From: Xanthomonas floridensis
Lineage (GTDB): Bacteria > Pseudomonadota > Gammaproteobacteria > Xanthomonadales > Xanthomonadaceae
DNA length: 64,000 nucleotides
Reading direction: 5' to 3'
Assembly (NCBI RefSeq): GCF_001642575.1
Contig: NZ_LXNG01000011.1
Coordinates: 1-64,000 of the forward strand
The position numbers and the translations under genes were made by a program. The notes under the pieces are model-generated. The model was not told the origin of the DNA. It saw nothing but the letters and a program-made list of their open reading frames with translations, and made no database searches. Positions 44,033 to 54,500 of the stretch are shown here, piece by piece. Numbering within the stretch: position 1 is the first letter of the stretch; each line of letters begins with the position of its first letter.

Positions 44033-46834
44033 TCAGTGCGCCTCATCCCAGTTATCGCCAATGCCCGAATCCACCACCAGTGGCACACGCAACTCGGCGG
44101 CAGCCGCCATGCGCGCGGTGACTTCGCTCAGCAGCGTGTCGACGAAATCGGTCTCGGCTTCAAACACCAGTTCATCGTGCACCTGGAGGATCATCTTCGC
44201 GCGTTGCGCGTGGTCGGCGATCCAGCCGTCCACGCTGACCATGGCGCGCTTGATGATGTCGGCTGCGGTGCCCTGCATCGGTGCGTTGATGGCGGCGCGC
44301 TCGGCGCCGGCACGCTGGCCCTGGCTGCCGGCGTTGATGAAGTCCAGATACAGCCGGCGGCCGAACACCGTCTCCACGTAGCCCTTGTCACGTGCCTGCT
44401 GACGGGTGGTTTCCATGAAGTCGCGTACGCCCGGGTAACGGCTGAAGTACAGCGCGATGTAGTCCTGCGCCTCGCCGCGGCCGATGCCGAGCTGGCGGGC
44501 AAGGCCAAACGCGCTCATGCCGTACATCAGGCCGAAGTTGATCGCCTTGGCGGCGCGGCGCTCGTCAGCGCTGACAGTATCGATGGTGCGGCCGAACACC
44601 TCGGCGGCGGTGGCGCGGTGCACGTCGGCGCCGGACTCGAACGCACCGACCAGGCCGGGGTCGCCGGACAGGTGGGCCATGATGCGCAGTTCGATCTGCG
44701 AGTAATCGCAGGCGATCAGCTTGCGCCCGGCCGGGGCGACGAAGGCGCGGCGGATGCGGCGGCCGTCTTCGGTGCGGATCGGGATGTTCTGCAGGTTCGG
44801 ATCGGACGAGGACAGCCGCCCGGTGGCCGCGCCGGCCTGGTGGTAGCTGGTGTGCACGCGCCCGGACTGCGGGTGGATCATTTCCGGCAGCTTGTCGGTG
44901 TAGGTGCTGCGCAGCTTGGTCAGGCCGCGGTATTCCAGGATCACCCGCGGCAGCTCGTGCTGGTCGGCGATGGCTTCCAGCGCCTCTTCGTTGGTCGAAG
45001 GCTGGCCCTTGGGCGTCTTGACCACGGCGGGCAGCTTGAGCTCGTCGAACAGCAGCGCCTGCAGCTGCTTGGGCGAGTCCAGGTTGAAGCTGCGCCCGGC
45101 CAGCTCGGTGGCCTTCTGCTGGGCGGCAAGCATGCGCTTGGACAGGTCCGCGCTCTGGCGGCGCAGTTCGGCCGCGTCCACGCACACGCCGTTGGCTTCG
45201 ATGCGTGCCAGTACTTCCACCAGCGGCATCTCGATGTCGCGGTAGACCTGCTCCAGGCCCGGCTCGGCCGCCAGCCTGGGGCCGAGCACCTGGTGCAGGC
45301 GCAGGGTGATGTCGGCATCTTCGGCGGCGTAGCGGGTGGCGTCGTCCAGGCTGATCTGGGCGAACGGGATCTGCTTGGCGCCCTTGCCGCAGACGTCCTC
45401 GTACTTGACCGTGTCGTAGCCCAGGTAGCGCTTGGCCAGGCTGTCCATGTCGTGGCGGGCGCTGCCGGAATTGAGCACGAAGCTCTCCAGCAGGGTGTCG
45501 TCGCTGTAGCCGGCCAGGGCGATGCCGTGGCGGCGCATCACGTGCAGGTCGTACTTGCCGTGCTGGCCGAGCTTGCGCACCGCAGGGTCGGTGAGCAACG
45601 GCGCCAGCTGCGCCAGCGCCTGGGCACGGTCGAGCTGGGCCGGGGCGCCGGGGAAGTTGTGGCCGAACGGCAGGTACGCCGCCTGGCCGGGCTCGGCGGC
45701 CACGCTCAGGCCGATCAGGTCGGCCTGCAGCGGGTCCAGGCTGTCGGTTTCGGTATCGAAGGCGAACTGGTCGGCGGCGCGCAGGCGCGCGATCCAGCTG
45801 TCGAGCTGTTGCTGGGTCAGGATGGTCTCGTACTGGCCGGGCGCCGACAACGCGGGGTCCAGGTCCACCGGGGCGCTGGCCGGGCCGGACACGAAGCCGG
45901 TGCCGCGCGCGCGGCCGGGTTCGGTGCGGGCGCTGGCTGCGGCGGCTCCCAACGGCATCGGCTCGGTCAGCAGGCCGGCCTGGGCAGCTGCACCGCCGAG
46001 CTCGCGCAGCGCCTGGGTGAAGCCGTAGCGTGCGTACAGCACCGCCAGCGTTTCGGCGTTGGGCTCGCGCAGGTCCAGCGCGCGCGGGCCGCTGGCCAGG
46101 GTCACGTCGGTCTTGATGGTGACCAGTTCGCGGTTGAGCGGCAGCCGCGGCAGCGCGGCGCGCAGGTTGTCGCCGATCTTGCCCTTGATCTTGTCAGCGT
46201 TGGCGATCACCCCATCGAGGGAGTCGTATTCGGCCAGCCATTTGGCGGCGGTCTTGGGGCCGCACTTCTCCACGCCGGGCACGTTGTCCACGGTGTCGCC
46301 CATCAGCGCCAGCAGGTCGACGATCTGGTCGGGGCGCACGCCGAACTTGGCGATCACCGCCTCGTCCGAATCCATGCGGCTGCCGCTCATGGTGTTGACC
46401 AGTTCGATGCCCGGGCGGACCAGCTGGGCAAAGTCCTTGTCGCCGGTGGAGATGGTCACGCTCAGACCATCGGCGGCGGCCTGCAGGGCCAGCGTGCCGA
46501 TCACATCGTCGGCTTCCACGCCATCGATGCGCAGGATGTCGATACCCAGCGCATGCACGATGTCGCACATCGGCTGCACCTGCGCGCGCAGGTCGTCGGG
46601 CATCGACGGACGATTGGCCTTGTAGTCGGCATACAAGTCATCACGGAATGTCTTGCCGGGCGCATCCACCACGAACGCGACGTAGGCCGGGCGCTCCTTC
46701 AAGGTGGCGCGCAGCATGTTGACCACGCCGAACAAGGCGCCAGTGGGCTCGCCCTGGGCATTGGTCAGCGGCGGAAGCGCGTGGAACGCGCGATACAGGT
46801 AACTGGACCCGTCGATCAGGACTAATCTGCTCAT
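44033..46834 (-). CDS. polA: DNA polymerase I
   Basis: The protein has 933 residues, normal length. The 5'-3' nuclease domain starts LVLIDGSSYLYRAFHA and has VEADDVIGTLA; the 3'-5' proofreading domain carries FAFDTETDSLDPL (the D.E pair), so the exonuclease is probably active. The polymerase domain has DYSQIELRIMAHLSGD, KAINFGLMYGMSAFGLA and VHDELVFE. It removes RNA primers and fills repair gaps. ATG 46834 gives the conserved start. The small RNA gene lies beyond its 3' end on the same strand, the same arrangement as spf in enterobacteria and ersA in Pseudomonas. Confidence 0.97.
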   Translation of the reverse strand: MSRLVLIDGSSYLYRAFHALPPLTNAQGEPTGALFGVVNMLRATLKERPAYVAFVVDAPGKTFRDDLYADYKANRPSMPDDLRAQVQPMCDIVHALGIDILRIDGVEADDVIGTLALQAAADGLSVTISTGDKDFAQLVRPGIELVNTMSGSRMDSDEAVIAKFGVRPDQIVDLLALMGDTVDNVPGVEKCGPKTAAKWLAEYDSLDGVIANADKIKGKIGDNLRAALPRLPLNRELVTIKTDVTLASGPRALDLREPNAETLAVLYARYGFTQALRELGGAAAQAGLLTEPMPLGAAAASARTEPGRARGTGFVSGPASAPVDLDPALSAPGQYETILTQQQLDSWIARLRAADQFAFDTETDSLDPLQADLIGLSVAAEPGQAAYLPFGHNFPGAPAQLDRAQALAQLAPLLTDPAVRKLGQHGKYDLHVMRRHGIALAGYSDDTLLESFVLNSGSARHDMDSLAKRYLGYDTVKYEDVCGKGAKQIPFAQISLDDATRYAAEDADITLRLHQVLGPRLAAEPGLEQVYRDIEMPLVEVLARIEANGVCVDAAELRRQSADLSKRMLAAQQKATELAGRSFNLDSPKQLQALLFDELKLPAVVKTPKGQPSTNEEALEAIADQHELPRVILEYRGLTKLRSTYTDKLPEMIHPQSGRVHTSYHQAGAATGRLSSSDPNLQNIPIRTEDGRRIRRAFVAPAGRKLIACDYSQIELRIMAHLSGDPGLVGAFESGADVHRATAAEVFGRTIDTVSADERRAAKAINFGLMYGMSAFGLARQLGIGRGEAQDYIALYFSRYPGVRDFMETTRQQARDKGYVETVFGRRLYLDFINAGSQGQRAGAERAAINAPMQGTAADIIKRAMVSVDGWIADHAQRAKMILQVHDELVFEAETDFVDTLLSEVTARMAAAAELRVPLVVDSGIGDNWDEAH

Positions 46835-46911
46835 GCAGTGATTCTACGCTGCACGCCCACGCCACACCCGGCCAGCGCATACTCGGCGGCGACCTCACAC
46901 GGACCATCACG

Positions 46912-47202
46912 ATGAAGAGAGCACGACTTTTGCTGTTGCCGCTGCTGCTGCTTGGCGGCTGTGCCACCACCTCCGGCGGCGCTGGCGGCGACGGGATCCC
47001 GGCCGGTGCCGATGTCACCAGCAAGACCATGGGCAATGGCGACAAGGTGGACGAATACCGCGTCAACGGTCAGCTGGAAATGGTGCGGGTCACGCCGGCA
47101 CGCGGCACGCCGTATTTCCTGTACGACCGCGACCACGACGGGCACACCGACGCGGAGAAGGACAAGGTCAACAAGGTGTATTGGCAGCTGTATAGCTGGT
47201 GA
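46912..47202 (+). CDS. Small DUF2782-type lipoprotein
   Basis: The protein has 96 residues. The signal peptide (MKRARLLLLPLLLLGGC) ends in the lipobox LGGC, so a lipid-anchored periplasmic protein is expected. The mature part has the DUF2782-like pattern VNGQLEMVRVTP.RGTPYFLYDRDHDGH. The family lies next to polA in many gammaproteobacteria; its function is unknown. It is divergent from polA with 77 bases between the two starts. The final Trp codon is followed directly by the heptad repeat. Confidence 0.85.
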   Translation: MKRARLLLLPLLLLGGCATTSGGAGGDGIPAGADVTSKTMGNGDKVDEYRVNGQLEMVRVTPARGTPYFLYDRDHDGHTDAEKDKVNKVYWQLYSW

Positions 47203-47249
47203 TTCGGGATTCGGGATTCGGGAATCGGGAATCGGGAATCGGGAATCGT
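47201..47249. repeat. Seven tandem heptamers (GATTCGG / GAATCGG)
   Basis: Three GATTCGG units are followed by four GAATCGG units without interruption, starting within the stop codon area of the lipoprotein gene. Such GGGATTC / GGGAATC repeats are frequent at gene ends in Xanthomonas (from memory). The number of units is likely to vary between strains. Confidence 0.85.
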
Positions 47250-47413
47250 AGAGCGTAAGCACAGCGGCTTTGCACGCACGATCAGGCGCGTGCGCGGCCT
47301 GTTGCGGCAGCCATTGCGATCAACACGCGAGACCCGCCATTGGCCGCTGGCTGCGAGTCCCGGCGACAGCCGTGCTGTCGGTCTGCGGCATCCGGGAAGG
47401 CTGAGCGCAATGC

Positions 47414-48457
47414 TCAGCTCTCTTCCAGCGGGCCGGTGACGCGTTGCAGTTCGTCAATGCCGCCTGGCGCCAGTTCCTTCATCAGCGCCAGGAAGTCGCA
47501 GCCGACCAGGCGCTGCGCGCGGCGCAACAGCATCGGCACCGGGCTGGAAGGTTCGTTGCGCGCGTAATAGGCGCAGATCTCTTCCAGCCGCTTCAGCACA
47601 TCGTCCGGGCCGGCGATGTCGCCGTTGCGGCGGGGGGCGGTGACTGCAGCGCTGCTGGGGTCTTCGCCAGTGGCTGGTGATTCGCTGTCTTCCACTTCCG
47701 CCGTGGTGCCCTGGCGGGCCTGCCAGTGCGGCAACACGAAGCGCTCCAGCTCGCGCAGGTCGGTCAGCAGCGGGCGCAGGTCCGGCGCGGCGGTGCCCAG
47801 GCGTTCGGTCAGCAGGGCGTCGATCGCACGTGTGCGCGCCAACGCATCGCTGATGGCCTGGGCGGAGGCGGCCAGCGTCTCGGGTGCGCAGTCCAGGCAG
47901 CAGGCTTCGATTTCGGCCAGGCTCGGGCCGCTCTGCCCGTCGGCTAGCTTGATGCTGCCATTGGCCACGCGCAGGTCGCGCAGGCTGAAACGGCCCAGCC
48001 GCGGCGACTGCACGAACGCGGTCGTGCGCAGCGCACCGAGCAGGCCCATGGGGTCGCTGAGGCCGACCAGGGCATTGACGCGCGAGGTGGGGTCGTTGTC
48101 GTCGTCGGCATCCAGTTGCGGGTGCACGCTGTCCCAATGCTGCTCCAGCAGGCCGTGGATCAGCGCCAGGGTGTCGGCCCAGCCGGGCAGCCCGCGCAAG
48201 CGCAGCCAGGCCGCGCCGAGCCGGCTGGCCACGCGCAGGTCGCGGCTGCGCCGGCTCAGCTCCAGCGCCAGCGTCTGCACCTTGTCCCAGTCCGGTTCTT
48301 CGGCGGCGATGACACTGTCGCCCAGGCTGCGCTCGGCGCGGATGGCCGAGTCGCGCTCCAGGCGCAGGAAATCCGGGTCGTATTCCAGATCCGGGCCGGC
48401 CGGTGTGTCGTCGCTGACCGGAGCGAGCAGGGTCTGCAGGGTGCTGTCGTCGTGCAT
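47414..48457 (-). CDS. tssA: T6SS assembly protein TssA (ImpA-like)
   Basis: The protein has 347 residues. The N-terminal ImpA domain is recognised by LLAPVSDDTPAGPDLEYDPDF and PDWDKVQTLALEL..RSRDLRV, followed by HWDSVHPQLDADDDNDP, a hallmark motif. TssA organises baseplate and sheath assembly of the type VI system. ATG 48457 fits the family start; the longer open frame upstream overlaps intergenic sequence. It is the only T6SS gene on this side of the TPS pair, 50 bases beyond TpsA on the same strand. Confidence 0.92.
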   Translation of the reverse strand: MHDDSTLQTLLAPVSDDTPAGPDLEYDPDFLRLERDSAIRAERSLGDSVIAAEEPDWDKVQTLALELSRRSRDLRVASRLGAAWLRLRGLPGWADTLALIHGLLEQHWDSVHPQLDADDDNDPTSRVNALVGLSDPMGLLGALRTTAFVQSPRLGRFSLRDLRVANGSIKLADGQSGPSLAEIEACCLDCAPETLAASAQAISDALARTRAIDALLTERLGTAAPDLRPLLTDLRELERFVLPHWQARQGTTAEVEDSESPATGEDPSSAAVTAPRRNGDIAGPDDVLKRLEEICAYYARNEPSSPVPMLLRRAQRLVGCDFLALMKELAPGGIDELQRVTGPLEES

Positions 48458-48478
48458 GGCATGGGCTCCGTCGGGGAT

Positions 48479-48500
48479 GCCGCCGCGGTGAGGCGGCGGC
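48479..48500 (-). terminator. GC hairpin between TpsA and TssA genes
   Basis: GCCGCCGC (48479-48486) pairs with GCGGCGGC (48493-48500), separated by six bases, in the 50-base gap between the TpsA stop and the tssA start. There is no U-tract, so it may attenuate rather than terminate, or merely separate the two transcripts. Confidence 0.35.
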
Positions 48501-48507
48501 GAGGCGA

Positions 48508-51500
48508 TCACTGGGGCGTGCAGACCGCATCCGGGTCGCCGGCATCGCAGGCCGGCTGCTGGTCGTCGGGCAGGCGCAGCCCCGGGCGAACCAGGCCGAA
48601 CGCGCGATACGGCGTGCCCGACGCGGACAGATCGACAAAGGCGATGGTGCGGCTGGCTGAACTCTGCGCGCGGCCGGCGAACGCGGAGGCCGGCACGTTG
48701 AAGCTCGATCCGCCGCTCAGGTCCAGCAGGCCGCCGTCGGCGGTGGTGGCATTGAAGTAGGCCGGCGGCGCGCCCACCAACCCGATCGTCTGGGTGCCGG
48801 TGCCGATCACGTACAGCGGATTCTGTTGCGTGCCGATGCCGCCGGTGGCCGAGAAGCTGCCGATGCCGTCGCGCAGCGTGGCGCGGCCCTCCTGCAACAG
48901 ATCACCGCGCACCGACAGGAACAGCGCGCTGTTGCCGGCATCCACGCTGTAGATGCTGCCGTCGGACAGCACCAGGGTGAGGTCGCCGGCATTGGTCAGG
49001 CTGAAGCCGTTGCTGGCGGTGAAATTGCCCAGACGCACCACGCGGTTGTCGATGAAGGTGGTGGCATCGCCAAGCAGCACCGGGCCGCCGGCCGTGCCGC
49101 TGAGCAGGTTGGCGGTGAGCGTGCTGCCGGCGCGTTGGCCGATACCGGCCACTGCCTGCAACCAGGTGCTGGCGCCGTTGAGCTGTCCGTCCAGCAATAA
49201 CGCGCCGCCGCTGTTCAGTCGCAACAGGCTGCCGCCATCCACGCGCCCGCTGACCTGCAGCGTGGTGGCGCTGAACACATCCAGGCCCTGCGCACTGAAA
49301 TCGCCCAGCGTGCCGATGGCATTGCCGGCGCTGGTCAGCGTGGCCGCGCCGGCGGCACTGCCGCTGAGGTGCGCGGCGCGCAGACTGCCGGCGCGCTGGG
49401 TGATGGCACCGCCGCTGCGCAGGCTGAGCGTGCCGGCGCTGCCGATGTCGTGTGCGAGCTGCATGGCGCCGCCGCTGACCAGCGTCACGGTGCTGCCGGT
49501 GATCGCGCCACTGCTGGACAGCTGGCCGCCCGCCTGCAGGTTCACCGCACCGCTGGATTGCACGGCGGCAGCCAGGTCGTTGCGATCGACCAGGGCAATG
49601 CTGCCGCCGCTGGCCTGCACGCTGCCCTGGAAATCATTGCCGGCATCGGTGAGCACGATGGCACCAGTGCCGGCGTCGAGCACGCTGTTGCCGACGATGG
49701 TCAACGCGCCCTGCTGGGTGATGTCGGCCCCGGTTGCGGCCGGGCGCACCACCGCCTGCGCGGTCAGCCGGCCTGTGATGCCGGCCACGCCAGTGCCACT
49801 ACGCGCCACCAGCGTGCCGCCGATGCGGCCCTGGCCCAGGTTCAGGCCGGCGCCGCTGGCAACGTCCAGCGCACCCACGTCCAGAGTGCCCAGCGTCAGC
49901 CCGTTGCGATCGCGCACACGGGTATCGCCACCGCTCAGGCTGAGGGCCGACTGGAAATCATTGCCGGCATCGGCCAGCACGATGGTCGCGCCGGCGCTGT
50001 TGATGCGGGTGGCGCCGATCACGGTCAGCGCACCGGTCTGCGTCACCGCGCCGCCGTTGCTGGCGGCATCCAGATCGCCATTGACCAGGCCGACGCCCAG
50101 GTTGAGCGCACCGTTGCTGGCGACATCGAGCGCACCGGTGTTCAGCGCATCCAGCGTCAGCGCATCGGCATCGCGCACCCGCGTGGCACCGCCGCTGAGC
50201 GCAAGCAGGCCCTGGAAGTCGTTGCCGGCGGCATCCAGCACGATCGCGCCGCTGCCGGCATCGACCATGCTGTTGCCTGCCACCTGCAGCGTGCCCGCGC
50301 TCTGGGTGATCGCCGCGTTGTTGCTGCGCAATGCCAGATCGCCGGACGCAGCGAGGTTGTTGCCAAGCACGATGCCGTTGGCACCGCTGAGCTGCACATC
50401 GCCGCCACGCAGCGCACCGGTGGTGGTGAGCGTGCCGCCGCGCGCGATCACATCGAGCGCACCGCTGCCGGTGTCGATTGTGGAGGTCAACAGCAGCGCA
50501 CCGCCGGCATCCAGCGATACCGCGCCATCGCCGATGCTTTGCACGTTGGCAAGCTGCAGATCGTTACGGTCGACCAAGGCGATGCCATCGCCGGTGGCGG
50601 CGACGGCACCGACGAAATCGTTGTTGGCGTTGTTTAACGCAATCGACCCGCTGCCGGCGTTGAGGTTGCTTGCGCCGTTGATGGTGAGCGCACCGGCCTG
50701 GGTGATGGCGCCGTTGTTGCTGGTGGCGGTCAGGGCTCCGGTGCTGCCGGTGCCGAGATTCAACGCACCGTTGCTGCTGACGCTGAGCGCGCCGGTGTCG
50801 AGCGTGCCCAGGGTGAGCGTGTTGGTATCGACGATCTGTGTTGTGCCGCCGCTGAGCGCCACGGCGCCGGTGAAGTCGTTGGCATTGGCCAGTGCGATGG
50901 CGCCGGAACCTGCGTTGACGGTGGTGGCGCCACCGACCAACAACTGGCCGCCGGTCTGGTGGATTGCGGCAGTAGTGGTACGCAGCGTCAGCGCGTTGCC
51001 GGCATTGACGGTGTGCGCCAGGGTCAGGCCATCGCGTGCAGTGAGCAGGACGTTGGCGCCGCTCAGAGCGCCGCCGGTGCTGAAGGCGCTGCCGGTGGAG
51101 GTCAGCGTCAGGCTGCCGGTGCCGGCGGAGATCGCCGATGCAGGCAGGTCGAGCGTCTGCGCAGTGAGCGCGATGTCGCCGCTGGCATTGCCAGTGATCG
51201 AGGAGACCTGCAGCAGACTGCGGTCGGTCACGGCGATGCCGTTGCCGGTCAGGCCGAGCGTGCCCTGGAACTCGTTGTTGGCATCGGTCAACGCAATCGT
51301 GCCGCTGCCGGCGTTGACGTTGCTTGCGCCGGTAACGGTGAGCGCACCGGCCTGGGTGATGGCGCCGTTGTTGCTGGTGGCGGTCAGGGCGCCGGTGTTG
51401 CCGGTGCCAAGATTCAACGCACCGTTGCTGCTGACGCTGAGCGCGCCGGTGTTGAGCGTGCCCAGGGTGAGCGTGCTGGTGTCGACGATCTGCGTTGTGC

Positions 51501-54500
51501 CGCCGATGAGCGCCACGGCGCCGGTGAAGTCGTTGGCATTGGCCAGTGCGATGGCGCCGGAACCTGCGTTGACGGTGGTGGCGCCGCCGACCAGCAACTG
51601 GCCGCCGGTCTGGTTGATTGCGGCATTGGTGGTACGCAGCGTCAGCGCGTTGCCGGCATTGACGGTGTGCGCCAGGGTCAGACCATCGCGTGCAGTGAGT
51701 ACGACGTTGGCGCCGCTCAGAGCGCCGCCGGTGCTGAAGGCGCTGCCGGTGGAGGTGAGCGTCAGGCTGCCGGTGCCGGCGGAGATCGCCGATGCAGGCA
51801 GGTCGAGTGTCTGCGCAGTGAGCGCGATGTCGCCGCTGGCATTGCCAGTGATCGAGGAGACCTGCAGCAGACTGCGGTCGGTCACGGCGATGCCATTGCC
51901 GGTCAGGCCGAGCGTGCCCTGGAACTCGTTGTTGGCATCGGTCAACGCAATCGTGCCGCTGCCGGCGTTGACGTTGCTTGCGCCGGTAACGGTGAGCGCA
52001 CCGGCCTGGGTGATGGCGCCGTTGTTGCTGGTGGCGGTCAGGGCGCCGGTGTTGCCGGTGCCAAGATTCAACGCACCGTTGCTGCTGACGGTGAGCGCGC
52101 CAGTGTTGAGGCTGCCCAGGGTGAGCGTGCTGGCATCGACGATCTGCGTTGCGCCACCGGTGAGATTGACCGTGCCGGCGAAATGATTGCCGATGTCGGT
52201 CAGTGCCACCGTGGCGCTGCCGGCGTCGATGCTGCCAACCCCATTGACGCTGAGCGCGCCGGTCTGGGTGATGGCGCCGTTGTTGCTGGTGGCGGTCAGG
52301 GCGCCGGTGCTGCCGGTGCCCAGGTTCAACGCGCCGGTGCTGGTGACGGTGAGCGCGCCAGTGTCGAGGTTGCCCAGCGTGAGTGTGTTGGCATCGACCA
52401 CCTGCACGGCGCCGCCGCTCAGGTTCACCGTGCCGGTGAAATTATTGGCGCCATTGGTCAGCGTGATGCTGCCATTGCCGGCATCGAAGCTGCTGCTGCC
52501 GCTGACGGTCAGCGCGCCTTGCTGGTCGATGGCGGTGTTGTTGCTGTTGACCAGCAGGCTGCCGACGCTGCTGTTGCCCAGGGTCAGCCGATCGCGATCG
52601 ACCACCTGCACGGCGTTGCCGCTCAGACCCACTGCACCGCCGAAGTCGTTGTCGCTTGCAGTCAGCGTGATGTTGTCGGTGCCGGCAGTGAACTGCGCTG
52701 CGCCCCCCACTGCGAGCCCGCCGGTCTGGGTGATGCCGCCGCTGGCGCTGGTGGCGGTCAGCGTGGTGGTTGCGTTGCCCTGGCCAAACGTCAGTGCACC
52801 GCCGCTGCGCACCGTCAGCGCATTGGTGTTGAAGCTGCCCAGGGTCAAGGGGCCGAGCGCGTTGATCCGTACTGCGCCACCGGTGACCGACAGCGCACCG
52901 GTAAAGGCGTTGGACGCGCCGTTCAACTCCACCGCGCCGCTGCCGGCATCGACCGAGGTGGTGCCACCGATGGCGAGCGTGCCGGAGAGCTGGGTGAGCG
53001 CAGCGCCGGTGGTGCCCAGCTGCAGGTTGCCGCTGGTGGTGATGTCATGCGACAGCGTGATGCCGTTGCGCCCGTTGAGGCTGACAGTGCCACCGCGCAG
53101 CGCACCAGCGGTGGACAGGCTGCCGGTGTCCGAACGCAGCTGCAGCGTGGCGCTGCCGGTGTCGATGGATTGCGCCGGCAGGCTCAGCGTGCCACCGGCG
53201 GTGAGCGCAACCGCGCTGTTGGCGGCGCTGGTCAGCGAGACGATGGACAGGTCGTTGCGGTCGTAGATACCGATGGCGCTACCGGTCAGGTCCAGACCGG
53301 TGTTGAAATCGTTGCCCGGACCGAGCAGCGAGATCGCACCGGTTCCGGCGTTGACGGTGGCGAGCGCGCCCGCGCTGATCGCCCCACCGCCCTGGGTGAT
53401 GGCCGCATTGGTGGCGGTCAGCGCCAGGGTGCTGTCGGCATCGATGTCGTGGCTCAGGGCCAGCCCGTCGCGTGCGTTCAGGGTGATCTGGTTGGCACTG
53501 AGCGCGCCCTTGGTCGCCAGCGCACCGCCCTGCGCGCTCAGCCGCAGATTGCCTGAGCCGAGGTCGATGGCCTGCGTTGGCAGCACCAGGTTGGCGCCCG
53601 CAGTGAGGGTGACGTCCCCGCCGCTGCCGGCGGTGAGCGAGGTCACGGTGAGCGTGTCGCGGTCGCTGACCGCGATGCCGGTGCCGACCAGGCTCAGCCC
53701 GCCCTGAAAGTCGTTGCCGGCGTTGCCCAGTGAAATCGCGCCGCTGCCTGCATCGAGCGTTGCAGGGCCGGTCATGGTCACCGCGCCGTTCTGGATGATC
53801 GCGCCGCCGTTGCTGCGGGCAGTGACATTTCCGCTGATGCTGTCCTGGCCAATGTTCAAAGTGCCATGGCTGGTGGCGGTGAGCGTATTGGTGCTGATGG
53901 CACCCAGGGTGAGCGCGTTGCTGTCGTTGACCAGCGCCGTGCGGCCGGTGAGCGAGACAGCGCCGCCGAAATCGTTGCCGGTACCGTTCAAACTGATGAC
54001 GCCGGTGCCCGCTGCCACGGTGGCGTTGGTGGTGCCGGTGACAGCGAGCAGGCCGGCGGTCTGGGTGATCGCCCCGGTGTCGCTGGTCAGCACCAGGTTG
54101 CCGCCGGCCTGGATGCTGTGGCCAAGGTTCAGTGCATCGCGCGCGCGCAGGCTCACCTGGTTGCCGGACAGTGCGCCCGGGGTAGTGAGCGTGCCACCGA
54201 GCGCGCTCAGCGAAAGATTGCCGGTGCCGGTGGCAATGGCCTGCGCGGGCAGGCTGAGCGCACCACCTGCGGTCAGCGCAATGCTGCCGTTGCTGCCATT
54301 GGTGAGCCCGACGACGGTGAGATCGTTGGCATCGCGGACGGCAATACCGGTACCGGTGAGCGTGAGCGCGCCAACGAAGTCGTTGCCGCTATCGGTCAGC
54401 GCGGTGCTCCCGCTGCCTGAATCGAGCGTGCTGGTGCCGTTCACCGTCAACGCGCCGGCCTGGCTGATCTGCCCACCATTGCTGCTGGCACTGAGCGCGC

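Noticed and set aside
48953-52186. Plus-strand open frame of over 1000 codons opposite TpsA
   Set aside because: It reflects the repetitive, GC-biased TpsA sequence; its product is low-complexity (Pro, Ala, Ser) with no start signal.
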